A DNA stretch of 64,000 nt from Argopecten irradians (taxonomy: Eukaryota; Mollusca; Bivalvia; Pectinida; Pectinidae): NCBI RefSeq assembly GCF_041381155.1, contig NC_091147.1, positions 36,601,553-36,665,552 on the forward strand. Reading direction: 5' to 3'. Under the pieces are notes generated by a model. The model saw nothing but the letters and a program-made list of their open reading frames with translations. It was not told the origin of the DNA and ran no database searches. Every line of letters begins with the position of its first letter. The stretch's first letter is position 1. Below are positions 1 through 11,607 of this stretch, piece after piece. The translations under genes were made by a program, and so were the position numbers.

Positions 1-1591
1 GATGTCTATACATATTTGTTTACGCTGTGTTAACTAACCTTCGAGAGCCAATCAATCACTCTTTAGTGTATGGTTGTAGTACATGGTAATATTATACATT
101 TGTAAGGAATAGCACGAAAGCGATACACATCGATATTGGAAAGTATTCATGTCTTTTCGATATTTAATACGAAAGTTATGAAATCTTAAATATTAATTGC
201 TTAGTCCTTAAAACAATGTTGTATTTCGAATGTTCCGTATTTACACTGAAACCTACCTTAGCGACCACCTCTGTAGAAAGACAATCTGGGCATTGAGACC
301 ACTTTCTTAGGGTAATAAATTGCATTTTGTAACATTATTTGAAAGATCTATAGATACTACCACCTTGTCCTTTGAAAAGTGTTTATAGACAAGTTTTATC
401 AGAATTTTTCTAGTTGGCTGAATCTCGTTAAAGTTTCAAGGTAAGGTGTAACCTTCATCTTTCTTTTTTAATTTAAGACCTTAGAGTCAATTTATTTATA
501 TTAGGAGTCAGGTACATGGCTAATTTTATAACGTCTTTCCTTTAAAATCAAATTTTATTTGTTTTCATACTAAATACTTTCGGATTGGCAGATTATTTTC
601 CTCCATACTACATATGTACTATGAAGAAAAAAATCCGAGAATAGCGCGAAAATCCAACGTCATTATGACGTCACAATAAAGATGTCGGCGTTGCGTATTA
701 ATTTGGAAAAAAGTAATCCATTTGACATTCAACTGAATCGTTCGTTTAAACGTAATTTATTTGATCATGTTGTCTAAAAAATAATTATACACATTGATGT
801 CACTATTTTTTAGCTTCATCGGATTAGAATATTGGGCAAAATGATTGAAACACCGCTAAGATATCGTTAAACTACTAACGCTTAAACACCCACTACGAAA
901 TAAAAGTTGTATGATTCTTAAGAACAATAATAGCATAAGAAAACGAATATATATATTGATTGCCTAAGATGATTTTATAAATGAACAAATTCTAGATTTC
1001 CTGCCTAATCAATGTTAATAGTGAAGATTAATTTTGCTGTCTTGCCGTCTGAGGTAGTGACAGTCAACTTATTTATCTGTTACAATTAACTGTACCAGTC
1101 AATCTCTGTTATAAAAATTTCAAAGGGGCATGTTCTTGTATCGGTTGTAAATTTGCTGTATGGATAGATCTGAATTATATAAGCGTTAAAGGTCCAAACC
1201 TTTTTCGAAACGGCTTTTGATTTTTAAAATGGGAATATCAAACGAAATTGATAATTTTGTTGAATGGCATATGTTATTATAGTACACTTATAATTGCCTC
1301 CAAAACAATTTAATTAAAAACAATTCATTATGTTATTTGTAATAGCGAGGGTAGTATTATATTTCCCGCCATCGTCCTAAATACCGCACATTAGTTGATT
1401 ATCACTACGCCAGGCAAAACAGCGAGATGAATCTTCACTGTAAACAAAAATTACAGAAGGAAAACTGAAATGCACGGTTTTGTACTTACCTAAGGCCATC
1501 GATATAAATTTTATTTGTTGTTATTGTTTTTAAGGACCTTTTTTTCGGAAAAAATTGAGGGCTTTTGATATCATTTTATTTCAAAGTATTT
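1..1591. other. intergenic, no gene recognised
   Basis: AT-rich sequence with no reading frame resembling a known protein and no convincing exon. A TGACGTCA-like site lies near 667. A short stretch near 255-270 (ttagcgaccacct) resembles the end sequence of the element at 39.8-41.2 kb, so it may be an old transposon fragment. Confidence 0.5.
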
Positions 1592-1805
1592 AGTTTCGTT
1601 TAATTAGTTTAATGTCCTATTAACAGCTATGATCATGTAAGGACGTGCCAGGTTTGTTCGTTGGGGAACCGGAGTACCCGGAGAAAAACCACCGACTAGC
1701 GATCAGTACCTGGCAAATGCCCCACATGGGATTCGAACCCGCATCCCAGAGGTGGAGGGCCTATGGTGATATGTCGAGACGTCTTAACCACTCGGCCACC
1801 GCGGT
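1592..1805 (-). mobile_element. tRNA-derived SINE (family 1), minus orientation
   Basis: Read on the minus strand this is a tRNA-like head with an A box (GTGGCCGAGTGGTTAAGACG) and a B box (GGGTTCGAATCCC), then a core containing TTTTTCTCCGGGTACTCCGG and a tail ending in the complement of TCCTATTAACAG. The same unit occurs at 40541-40749, 50931-51125 and 56611-56828. The head does not fold as a complete functional tRNA and is followed by the constant core, so this is a retroposon and not a tRNA gene. Confidence 0.85.
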
Positions 1806-2418
1806 CACATGTTTCAAAGCGATGACACTGGTTAATTACAAATGTCGAAAAACACGTGATAAAAATGATTTAATTCGCAGAACGCATAAAGTTTACAGAC
1901 AAAACAAAATTTGTACAATATATTTTATCTAATTAAAAAGTTTGTTATATTTGAAAATGAAATCATTTAAAAAAATATATATAATTCTGATAGCTTGTGA
2001 TTGAAACAACTGGTATAAGTTGTCTGTGTATATATATTGTATAACATGTTATGCATACGTGTTATGCGTTTTCTATCACATTCAGCCAGCTGGATGTGTA
2101 ATATATATTGAAAATCTTACATGAGTGGCTATGTAATATGAACTATGTAAAATGAGTTCAATAATTTAGGTGACTGGCTTGACAAATTATTTAACGAGTG
2201 ATAATTTTCGTATTAACTACTCAAGAGTGTAAGATTGTATCTATCATATACGTTTTATAAATATAAATATAAATCACTTTAATGGAATTTTTAATTTCGT
2301 CTCTATATAAAACTGTAGATATCTGGCTCGGACTTCGCTTTTCCGTCTACTGAGACAACCACGTTATGTTATATATAAATCACGTCAAAACTACATAATT
2401 ATGTAACGGCACAGTAGT

Positions 2419-2722
2419 GTGTTATTACACGTGGCTTAAGATATTGATGACATGGCCGTATGACATGGCTGGACGGGTCAGTTATGTGATGATAGTGTTA
2501 TTACACGTGGCTTACGATATTGATGACATGGCCGTATGACATGGCTGGACGGGTCAGTTATGTGATGATAGTGTTATTACACGTGGCTTACGATATTGAT
2601 GACATGGCCGTATGACATGGCTGGACGGGTCAGTTATGTGATGATAGTGTTATTACACGTGGCTTACGATATTGATGACATGGCCGTATGACAAGGCTTG
2701 ACAGGCCTATTAGGTAATATAT
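2419..2722. repeat. tandem repeat, 76-bp unit, 4 copies
   Basis: Units start at 2419, 2495, 2571 and 2647, an exact 76-bp spacing, each beginning GTGTTATTACACGTGGCTTA. Copies 2 and 3 look identical and the last one decays after about 55 bp. No coding potential was recognised. Confidence 0.95.
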
Positions 2723-2979
2723 ATAGATGTTCCATAACGAGTCACTGTTGTTTTTTTTTTTAAAAAGACATGAGCTTTGGTGAAAAAATTAACCTGAAAA
2801 TCTGGACTTGTGGTACAGGCATTCCTATGTTATCAGCAAATTTTAAGATAATTTTCGCTAAATTAATAAAAAAAAAACAATTATTAAGTTCTTACCGGTA
2901 AATAGTGTAAAACATCACATCATATTTAAACAAACATAATACTGATCTACTACTGCTGTCTATCAGCACTAGTTATTGT

Positions 2980-3190
2980 TTGTTTGTTTGTTTAATTAAC
3001 GTCCTATTAACAACCAGGGTCTTGTACGGACGGCCTCCCATGTATGCAGAGTGTAACGTGTATGTAGCGGAGGACGACTGGTTCGGCCCTTCTCAGTATA
3101 ATGTGACCGGGTTAGGTGTGTTTCTTGCTGTCTTCGCTGGACAAGAAGATACTACACGAATATACCGAAGTCTCCCAAACAGGCACTAAT
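2980..3190. mobile_element. rearranged SINE fragment (family 2)
   Basis: The first ~75 bp match the common SINE tail in minus orientation (AACGTCCTATTAACAACCAG, then GGACGGCCTCCCATGTATG). From about 3075 the sequence switches to the body of the family 2 element in plus orientation (CAGTATAATGTGACCGGGTT and onwards). Complete copies at 41808-42060 and 62701-63075 keep one orientation throughout, so this copy contains an internal inversion or is a junction of two copies. The short open frame across it is not a gene. Confidence 0.65.
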
Positions 3191-4363
3191 CTAATTAGTT
3201 TACAAAGCTCAATCTCATGCTTTGGTAAAGAAGAATCAGATCAAATGGACGCTCTTTGTACAGTTCCTGCTATTAGACACTAATTTAATAGCTATTTGTT
3301 GCGAACCCGGTGGACTTGGTTTATTGAAAAGTACTATTTTTCAAATATTTTGCCAAAATATACAAGCCACACAACAGTTTATGAGAAGAGTTATACCTTA
3401 TTTTAGCCCTAATGCATACACACTTTATGAAAAATCATGTCCTTCGGCAGTCACATAATTACCATATAGATAGAATAACAGATATTTATTACATTTACAA
3501 AAATGTTAAATAGATGAAACACATATATAACAAATTAATTAGAAATAAATAATGCAGTCAAATACGGTGTGTTTGCAGTAAAACGTGTAAGGTCATTCCT
3601 TCACTGTTAGAATACATGCATTACAACTACAAACATGACATAAAATTGCACCCATGACAAGAGAATATGATAATACAAATTACAGTTTTTACATAGCGGC
3701 AATACATTATCTTAATGGAAATAAGCAAATTGAAAAATGCATGACACAAATGCATAAAACATATTATACTTTAAAAAATCAGTCCTTCCATCCCATCATT
3801 CCGTCTACCCATCGGTTCATCCGTCATTCCGACAGTCTATCTGTCCTGTAATCAGCACATCCATTCTGCTTGCAGTCCTCCGCCAATCTATCTGACTGTG
3901 ATCAGACCCGAGAGTCCAACGTCCCCGTCACATCATCCAAAAGTCCCTATCAGGGGGGCCTACCAATCTATCTGACCACTGTCAGACCCCCACGACTCAA
4001 CCATTTCGAGTAGGAACAAATTTCGCAACCTGATCAATACACCATATAAATTTTCTATCAAAAAGATCAATCACCATTTGCCTCGTCGTTTGCTTTTGTC
4101 TAAACACTGAACGCACTCGAAGCCAGAAAGCCGCTGACTGCAGTAAATAGGAACACTATTATTACACACACCGTACATTCATTTCCTATTTGTAACATTG
4201 AGCAAATAGTTATTTTGAGAGATTTGGATAGTCTAAACTTGTCTACAATAATCGACACATGTCTTAAATCCAATACCCTACTTTCTGTTTCCTAATATTA
4301 AAACTATACACTAAACCCCATGTACTGCGTAGTTGCTTATATCCGCAAAGGTTTTAATTTTGC
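3191..4363. other. intergenic, no gene recognised
   Basis: AT-rich with no recognised exon. A weak tandem duplication of about 80 bp is present (CCAATCTATCTGAC at 3883 and 3963). Confidence 0.5.
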
Positions 4364-4369
4364 TTTATT
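4364..4369 (-). promoter_or_regulatory. candidate poly(A) signal of the PAN/fibrinogen gene
   Basis: AATAAA on the minus strand (TTTATT on the plus strand), about 257 nt past the stop codon at 4626. It is the first such hexamer I see downstream of the stop. Inference only. Confidence 0.4.
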
Positions 4370-4625
4370 CCCTGATCCCCCTAAATTTATCAAAATTCTG
4401 GTTTTTACGTATTATATATTCTATCGTAAGAATGAGGTTTTCAAAGACTACACAGAGGATCGGCATGATAATAACCCCAACAAATTTGTTTTAAAAGATC
4501 AGCTATGAAATTTTACATCAGTGTAGGGACTATACAGTAGTACCACGGTAATAGTGGAATTATCTTTTTTTTAAATATTGATGATGACGCGGGTCAAAAA
4601 CTTAAAAAAAAAGTTTACGGTAAGT

Positions 4626-4873
4626 CTATCGAATCATCATCTTCGTCGTGCCTAACGGCTGATATCTCACACTTGGGTCTGGGAAGTACGACCACCGCAT
4701 AACCTGAGCATCAACAACAGATTTCCTGAAAATCCCATTTATTTGAGCTTCCACACAGTTATTCAGCCACCAGCTACTTTTGGTGTGCTGAGTACATTCG
4801 TAAGGAATCGATTTGTCGTTGTCTCTATCTGGCGTGCTGAACTGGCAGTCATTGCTGTACGCCATGCTATCAA
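4626..4873 (-). CDS. PAN/fibrinogen gene exon 5: C-terminal end and stop
   Basis: 248 nt after ATTGCAG, ending in TAG at 4626-4628. It encodes [25 protein letters not shown] and the final TTKMMIR. The calcium-site-like acidic cluster and late disulfide pair are intact. Confidence 0.92.
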
Positions 4874-7800
4874 CTGCAATGGAATAATAAGGTTTTTAAA
4901 AGCAGCAATATGATCCCACAAAGGTCTGCTTTGATGACTCATTTTGGGTGAACGAACACGGACCTTGTTTAATTAATACCTTGATACCTTCCCATATTTT
5001 GTTGCTTTTATTATGAAAAAAGATACACTAGATGAACTACCCTATCGAAATAGAGAGTAATATTTCTAAGTCGTATGATAAACGCGTGAACATTTACTGC
5101 CTCCCTCGTCCATTAGTGAAAGGTGGTATATAGCAAGAGGATGGGCAATACATTATAGGAACATTTGCGCCACGTTTGGCAGCAAAACGAGAACAGGTAT
5201 ATGTGCCACAATTATTTGATGATTCAAATTACAACTTGATTCGTATTATATAAACATAACTCTGATATGATACAGATTCTGATTCCTGAATAACATTACT
5301 TACTGTATTATCCTACTGACAAAATCACGATTTTTTTTTCACAACAACTGGATTATTTGCAGTAACCAACACATGTGTATTGACCACATATAATTTCATA
5401 TAGCGTAATAAATTTTGATGTTACAATAGCACGACTAATAGTCTAGATATCAAGCAGCTCGTTTTTTCCTTGGAAATTTTTCAAGGATTTAACATAGTGC
5501 AGTTAGTTATTGTGGTGACAGTTTGGCAGCCATATGTAACGTATGGGAACAACGCTGCGGCATATGTAGGATACAGAGTTGTCTTTCATTGCCCATCCAC
5601 GGATGAACATTATATTCTTCGGGATCAAAAAAAAATTCTAAAATGTGAAGCGTAAAATTTGATAGTAGCATATTATTATTTACATAGTTTAGTTATGTTT
5701 AGAATTTAGTTTGCACTGATATTGTCCTACCTAATAAGTAACCTCTTGGAAATCTTTATTTCCCTGGTATACTGATACCAAACATGTTATTATCTTAACT
5801 GACATATAATACTGCAAGTAGAAGGAATAACTTAGATTATGAGGTACTATGCTAATGGATTATATGTGTTAAGTACCACTTTTCCCTAATAACCTTCATC
5901 AAATTTAAAATAAAGGTATTTCCTTTAATCGATCACCATTCGGAATGCATTATTTTCAAATGAAAAGAAACCAGCACGCTTCTGTGTTATTCCAACTGTA
6001 TTTTGAATGTAAGTATCTGCACATACGTGCTTTATAAGCTCATTCATGACCGGAACTTAAATTGGTATACTGGGAAATAATACCATGCAACCCTAAACCA
6101 AGCTACATTGTAACCTACCTTTAGCATACATTTGTCAACACAAAGTTTACAAAGGACAATAACTATAACCTTACTTATCTGGCAATAAATTAGATAATAA
6201 CATCAATAAATCCGTTGTATGTTTCGTAATCAGTACTACTTTCAAACGAAAACTTCTGTGTTATGGTAATTTTATTTTGGACCGATACGTTTAATTTCAG
6301 AAAGGGCATTGGGTTGCTCAGGAGTTTAAATTGCGGAAATATGGATTGGAAACTTACATGAAAGATTTCCGGAAAAGCCATTCACAAACAGTTTGTAATT
6401 TTGAGATTCATCAGCAACCTGGAAATTGGAGTACTCTGCATACCCCCTTTCCCCAGTTAAAGCTTCAAGTTCCACACGCAGGATCTTAGACACGTTTGTT
6501 AGGAGGTGAAGGCAATCGTTACCTGTAAAAGGGAAGACAACGATTCAAAGAATGGTCCCCGAGACAAACAATAGCACAATTTGATTTATGTTCAAAGCAT
6601 ATTGAATATGATATTCTATATTATTACACAAGTTTTCATGGATAGAAAGTAAATTTCCGAAAAGTGATAAGGAAGTATGCTTTTTGTCATATTTGTGTAT
6701 AAACACCATTCAACATTGCATTTCCTGATATAAATGTCCTGCACAATGCATCTTAGTTTCTATGATTATTTTGCCAGATATAGTGGAAATTACCATTGGA
6801 GTAATTAACACAATCCTTGCTAATGTAACCATCATATAACCAGTTTTGTCTCACGTATTTTTGCTATGATTTCCATAAATAAATTAATGTTCCAATCAAC
6901 TGCAAGATACTATTATCGCCACTTACCGAGCCAGAAGTCCCCATTGACGTCACCAAATCCATTCTTAAAATCACTCCATGGACGATAGAAATCGACATCT
7001 CCCTGTGTTCGTCTTTGGATTACCTATTTAAAAAATCGTGTATTAAATGACAACTAAACTGACATGCATCTCAAAGTCTCAAACCCTGAATAGTTGGCTA
7101 TAATTCAATTTTGCTTTTTACGGGAATTTTCATTGGCTTAAAAATTTACTTTATCAGCCCGTAAAGGAAAAAATGGCGTCGCCGTATGTAACGCTGCTTC
7201 TGATTGGCTGAGATGACGGCGTAGTGATTTCATAGACAAAAGAGTCCCAAAATAAATTTTGAATATTGAAGAGATCGTCTTCAGTAAATTAAATTATAAG
7301 GATTAATTTGAATAGATTTTTTATGTGATGGAGATATAACACAAAAAACTGATTGTACTATCATCATAAACTGCATCGCGGTTTACATAATAACTCGTAT
7401 TTAGATTACACTCAGATTTTTGTGTTATATCTCCATAACATAAAAAATCTAATCAAGTTAATCCTTTAATAAGCCATGCTCTAACTTGATAAGCGAATCA
7501 GTATCAGGATTATAAAGATACTGTCATAATTATTAATTCTTTTTAAGATCCCCGTCAAGAAAAAAAAACCATAATAAACATTTTGCACGTCTCTGCGTCC
7601 TCACGTAGATTACGTGCCCCGGTTCTGCACTTCCGGTGAAGGTAAAAGCTATCATACCTAGGGCAAGACATCCTGCACGCGTAGAAAAGATTCGCGTGAT
7701 AAAGCGGAAGTTGTAAAATAAAGGTTTTGATAGAATATATGTTATATTTCTTTGAACTTTAATATTTCAAAATAACGAAGATTTCTTGTCACAGTGGAAC

Positions 7801-10800
7801 AACGTTTATGACAAAGTAAAGGAACAAAAATTCTCCAGATATGATGTGATATGATAAGTCAATAAGATATGTCTTTAGTTTTTTAATATTTTTTTAATTG
7901 TAGTTTTAAGTATTTTGGTTTTGAAATCACCGAGGACAAAAAAAGGATCATTTCCTAAAAAAATTGTGGGAGGGATTAGACAGTCGTGAATCTTAACCTC
8001 GGGTAGAAATTTTTCTATCCAAACCTCTAGGTAGGGAATATCATATTATTCTCTTATTCTGAACATCTGCTATTTACCGGTGAAAATTTGATCGATCTTC
8101 CCATATGATAATGACAAGCTACATGGGGTGCGTTCTCCACGATTATGTGACGTTGTAGTAACAGCAGTATGACGTCACGACAACAATTAAGTAACGTCAC
8201 GACGACCATAATGTCATGTCACGTCATCTTTGCATCTTGAATTTTTATAGTGTGATAAATTGAGTTATACGTCTGTCAGTCATCAACTTTATTTATTCCT
8301 TCTGTTGGAGCATCATTGGTTTATGTGAATCATACTCACAGTCCAAGGTCCACCTTCAGTATCCATATCACAGTATACAATAGGGCCGTCTGTTCCTATT
8401 TTGTATACACCAGAGCTATATCCAATCAGGTCTGCGCAGTGGTTTATCACTAAAATAATGGAATTGAGCAGTGCATTATCATGTAACGATGTTACAATAT
8501 ACAGTGGGACACACTTAATTTGAAAACGGTTACATTGATATACTACTTAATTTTAAAAGAATTATAATCCCTACTCACACATATCCATAGTATTTTTCCT
8601 TGTTGATATGAATATATGAATAATTTGAAGAGATTTCCCATTCCCCAAGGACTTCAATTTAACCAGGTTCTACTGTAATACATTCAAAAACATATCTATT
8701 AGCAAATAATAGTTATAACTTGAATAGTATATAAGAATATTAAACAATACTAGCGTATCTGTAACAATATACAATATTCATCGACATATTTATAAACGTA
8801 TGGTAATTATAAATGCAACATCAGTTAAATATATTGCAATGTTAGAGTTACTATAATAATACCTAAAACATTAAAAAATAAATGTACATGATATCCAGAT
8901 CAGTTTCATGTGTAACACAAGACAATTCAATTCCATTTCAGAGGGATTAACATGCGCATTAAATCATATTGTCATAAATACTGGTGTCAAGTTTACAATT
9001 CTGGTATACAATTTAGCTGATATTGATACATCTTGCCTTTAACTTAAGTCAAAAACTGATTTTAGTCATAAATTTTCATATAAGTTACATATGGAGAAAA
9101 ACTTAAATTTTGACTGAAGTCTACACTTTTGTTTCGAGAAATCGGGGCTGGGCGTGATAATAGAGTAACAAAAATATCTAATATGTAACCAAAGGTCATG
9201 GCCCGTTTTATTATCTTTAACAATAAATTTCTATTTGAGAAACAAAAAAGCTTATATACCTGTGACGGGATATTTCTGGGTTGTACTTTTATTAATATGT
9301 TCTTACAAAGGCTATACCATTTGACCTGTAAACTATATGACTTGTATTGTATTTTAATATATTCGTAAGTTGGCATGTGACTTTATTCTGGACACCGATC
9401 AGAAGCTCAATAGTGTATTATTTTAGTAACTAATACTTTGAACTAACTTTGACACTTTTTTCTTTGCTGTCAAAGCATTCACATTTCTACTATAAGTCGT
9501 TGGATGAATTTAACAGCTAGATCTATCGTAAGTATAGATAATTATTACCATTACATATTTCAGAGGTATAAATTAAGTAAGTATCTAAATAGATTTAACA
9601 ATCGTATAAAGTAAAATTAATTATAAGTTCATAAAGTATGAAAATTATTTTAAAAAGTATTATAAAGTCCTTGTTTCCAGCTTGTCCGTTTTAGAGGTTT
9701 ATAATTGTCAGTCCGTACTGTCCCTATATAGTGATGTCAGCTGTTGGACCCCCGCCCTATCCCGTGGGGTAAGTGTACATAATGAGGTAATTTAGATTTA
9801 ATTGTGATATTCGTTGTATTGAGTTTGGCGTAAATGGAAGTTTCAGTTATATTATAATATATATTCTGAAAGAAGTCTTTAATTCGTAGTATGCTAATTC
9901 TTAATGATTATTATACAAAAACGATGAAAGTGTTTTATGTACAGTAAATATTATATCAACTTATAAGACTATATTGTTAACTCTTGAAATGTAATTTAAA
10001 TCACCACTTATTTGGATAAAGATATATTACAGATAAACTTGGTTATAGTCCGAATTAATAGTTGCCGTTTCTGCCGCTGTGCGAGTGTCTGTTAGAGTAC
10101 ATGAATTTATGTGTCATTATTTATGCTTCAATTATTGTTTTTCTACACTGATGTAATAAATTGATATTAAAGACCCCTTTATGTTTTTTTCATATCTGAC
10201 GGCTGGTTAAAACGTCAACTAAATTGATTAACAGAAACAAAACAAAATGACGTCAGGAAAATGGCGTGACTTCTGTATTTCGAGTACAGCGGGACAAAAT
10301 GGCGACTTCCGCTTGATTTTTGGAATACATTTTGACGTAAAAAATTCTTTGTAATGTAGGTTTTGCTAGCTATGTGATCAAAACTATCTTAAAGTATTCG
10401 TTTTATATTCACCTAGGTTGCAAAAAAAACTTCTTAGACTCGTTTCATAAAATGTCATGTGAAATAATCACTAGTGTGATATCCTATATGTTTAAAATTA
10501 CTGTTTAAAATGAATAAAATCAACAATCATGACACTGTCACCACTTATATAAACGTCATTTGTGAGGATTCGTCATATCCTCGTCTGCACTGCATACGTA
10601 CGGCCGCAGTTAAGTTATACACCCATGCATATGGTTATCTAAAAAATACAAATGGCTTCGGCTTCTTCGAAATGAGAACATGTATAACAAAAGTAGTTAA
10701 CTCATGTGAGAACTCAAAATTGATTTCAAAATTTCCTCAGTTCTAACTCTACTGTTTTTCATAGAGCAAAACATTGACCCATGTGCAGCCTACTGGCACG

Positions 10801-11607
10801 ATGATAATTTGTTTTGTTTAATTAGCTTCAATTCATCTGGCACGATGATAATTTGTTTTGTTTAATTAGCTACAATTCATTATGCAGACAATAAACTTGA
10901 TTAAACCATTACCTCCTTGGGTGTAATTAGTGTACTAAAATAGTCTTCACACCGGTACAGAGTCATGGATACGAGTGTGCATTTCATGGTCGGTATATCA
11001 GACGTTGCTCATTAGGTAAGGCCGGTTTCAAGAAGTGATGCCAGTTTCATTTGAGTGTTCAGATCGCAAACCGGTCCGGTTTTCGGGATCCAGAGAGATC
11101 GGTATCGGAAAGTTTTAATTACTAATGATATATTGAAAGTTATTCCAAATATCACACCCGCGTTCGGTTTTTGAAGGTGATCAATTTTGAGCAGGATCAG
11201 TCGTGGAAAAATCTCTATTAATTAGGTGATTTGGTGAAGTTGTGTACATTTATGTATTTGAATTAATCTGCCTTATTTTGACAAATCGTGAGGAAAAATA
11301 TTTAAAACTTACCCCTGTTAAAGTACGAAGTCAACTGTGAGATTTCAGCATGCGTTGACTCTTCAAAAAAGCGGGAGTAAGTCACGCATGTTGAGTTATC
11401 TGTCGTGTACGAAAAAGCAAGGCATGGTTCAGTTTTGCAGTACTTGGCACATGCTCCATGATTCGAAATCTCAGAAATTGAGTCCAGTTTGTATACACTT
11501 TGATTCGCTGGTGCAACACGAAGTACTCTTTTGCTATGTTGCGGAATTCCAACCCCATTGAAAGCCTCCACTGTCGAAACGAACAACGCTAAAATGTTCA
11601 GTTTCAT
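4626..11607 (-). CDS. secreted PAN/apple + fibrinogen C-terminal domain protein (FReD), 5 exons
   Basis: Spliced model, 5' to 3' on the minus strand: 11313-11607, 8340-8449, 6927-7023, 6358-6522, 4626-4873. That is 915 nt, 304 residues plus stop, with GT-AG borders and consistent phase throughout. Residues 1-15 form a signal peptide. Residues about 45-90 have a PAN/apple-like cysteine pattern (C53, C57, C62, C74). Residues 99-304 are a fibrinogen C-terminal domain, with [13 protein letters not shown] and [12 protein letters not shown], then WLG, a calcium-site-like DRDND at 238-242, a WW at 257-258 and the late cysteine pair C249/C262. Family knowledge: such proteins are secreted, often oligomeric lectins that bind acetylated or microbial sugars, and they are expanded in molluscs. 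Ligand and role here are inferred. The usual GGGW is GGPW in this protein. A decayed copy lies at 19.2-23.3 kb. Confidence 0.92.
4874..6357 (-). other. intron 4 of the PAN/fibrinogen gene
   Basis: AT-rich, with no recognised nested element. A 61-codon open frame on the plus strand near 5470-5655 resembles no known family. Confidence 0.5.
6358..6522 (-). CDS. PAN/fibrinogen gene exon 4
   Basis: 165 nt, flanked by TTTTACAG and GTAAGTTT. It encodes the [20 protein letters not shown] and [10 protein letters not shown] segment. Phase 1 enters and phase 1 leaves. Confidence 0.9.
6927..7023 (-). CDS. PAN/fibrinogen gene exon 3
   Basis: 97 nt, flanked by AAATAG and GTAAGTG. It encodes [21 protein letters not shown] and FWL, the conserved central block of fibrinogen domains. 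Confidence 0.92.
7165..7310 (+). repeat. dispersed repeat copy (related to 31675-31770)
   Basis: The order AAATGGCGTC, CTTCTGATTGGCTGA, ATTGAAGAGAT and ATAAGGATTA is repeated in the same order on the opposite strand at 31675-31770. It directly adjoins and probably forms part of the fold-back element at 7295-7470. It lies in intron 2 of the PAN/fibrinogen gene. Confidence 0.65.
7295..7470. mobile_element. fold-back (MITE-like) element with ~55-bp inverted arms
   Basis: The left arm (7295-7350) contains AGATTTTTTATGTGATGGAG and ATATAACACAAAAA. The right arm (about 7410-7470) is its near-perfect reverse complement. A ~60-bp unpaired centre separates them. No transposase frame is present, so it is non-autonomous. 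Confidence 0.75.
8150..8226. promoter_or_regulatory. cluster of TGACGTCA-like sites
   Basis: Within about 75 bp there are TGTGACGTTG, TATGACGTCACGA, TAACGTCACGA and GTCACGTCAT. These resemble CREB/ATF sites, but ACGTC motifs also come from dispersed repeats here (see 17640-17815). Regulatory use is speculation. Confidence 0.2.
8340..8449 (-). CDS. PAN/fibrinogen gene exon 2: start of fibrinogen domain
   Basis: 110 nt between TTTTAG and GTGAGT. It encodes residues 99-135, including CADL, SSGVYKI and [10 protein letters not shown], the hallmark N-terminal block of fibrinogen domains. Confidence 0.92.
8450..11312 (-). other. intron 1 of the PAN/fibrinogen gene
   Basis: 2.9 kb, AT-rich. It holds the small tandem duplication at 10793-10880 and otherwise nothing I recognise. 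The 104-codon minus frame at 9062-9376 has no family resemblance. Confidence 0.5.
10793..10880. repeat. tandem duplication, 44-bp unit, 2 copies
   Basis: CTGGCACGATGATAATTTG starts at 10793 and 10837. The two copies differ by about one base (AGCTTCAATT versus AGCTACAATT). Confidence 0.9.
11313..11607 (-). CDS. PAN/fibrinogen gene exon 1: signal peptide and PAN domain
   Basis: Starts with ATG at 11607 ([15 protein letters not shown], a clear signal peptide) and ends at a GTAAG donor after phase 1. It carries the whole PAN-like segment. A TATA-like stretch lies about 60-85 bp upstream (around 11668-11690), but no promoter can be fixed. Confidence 0.9.
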
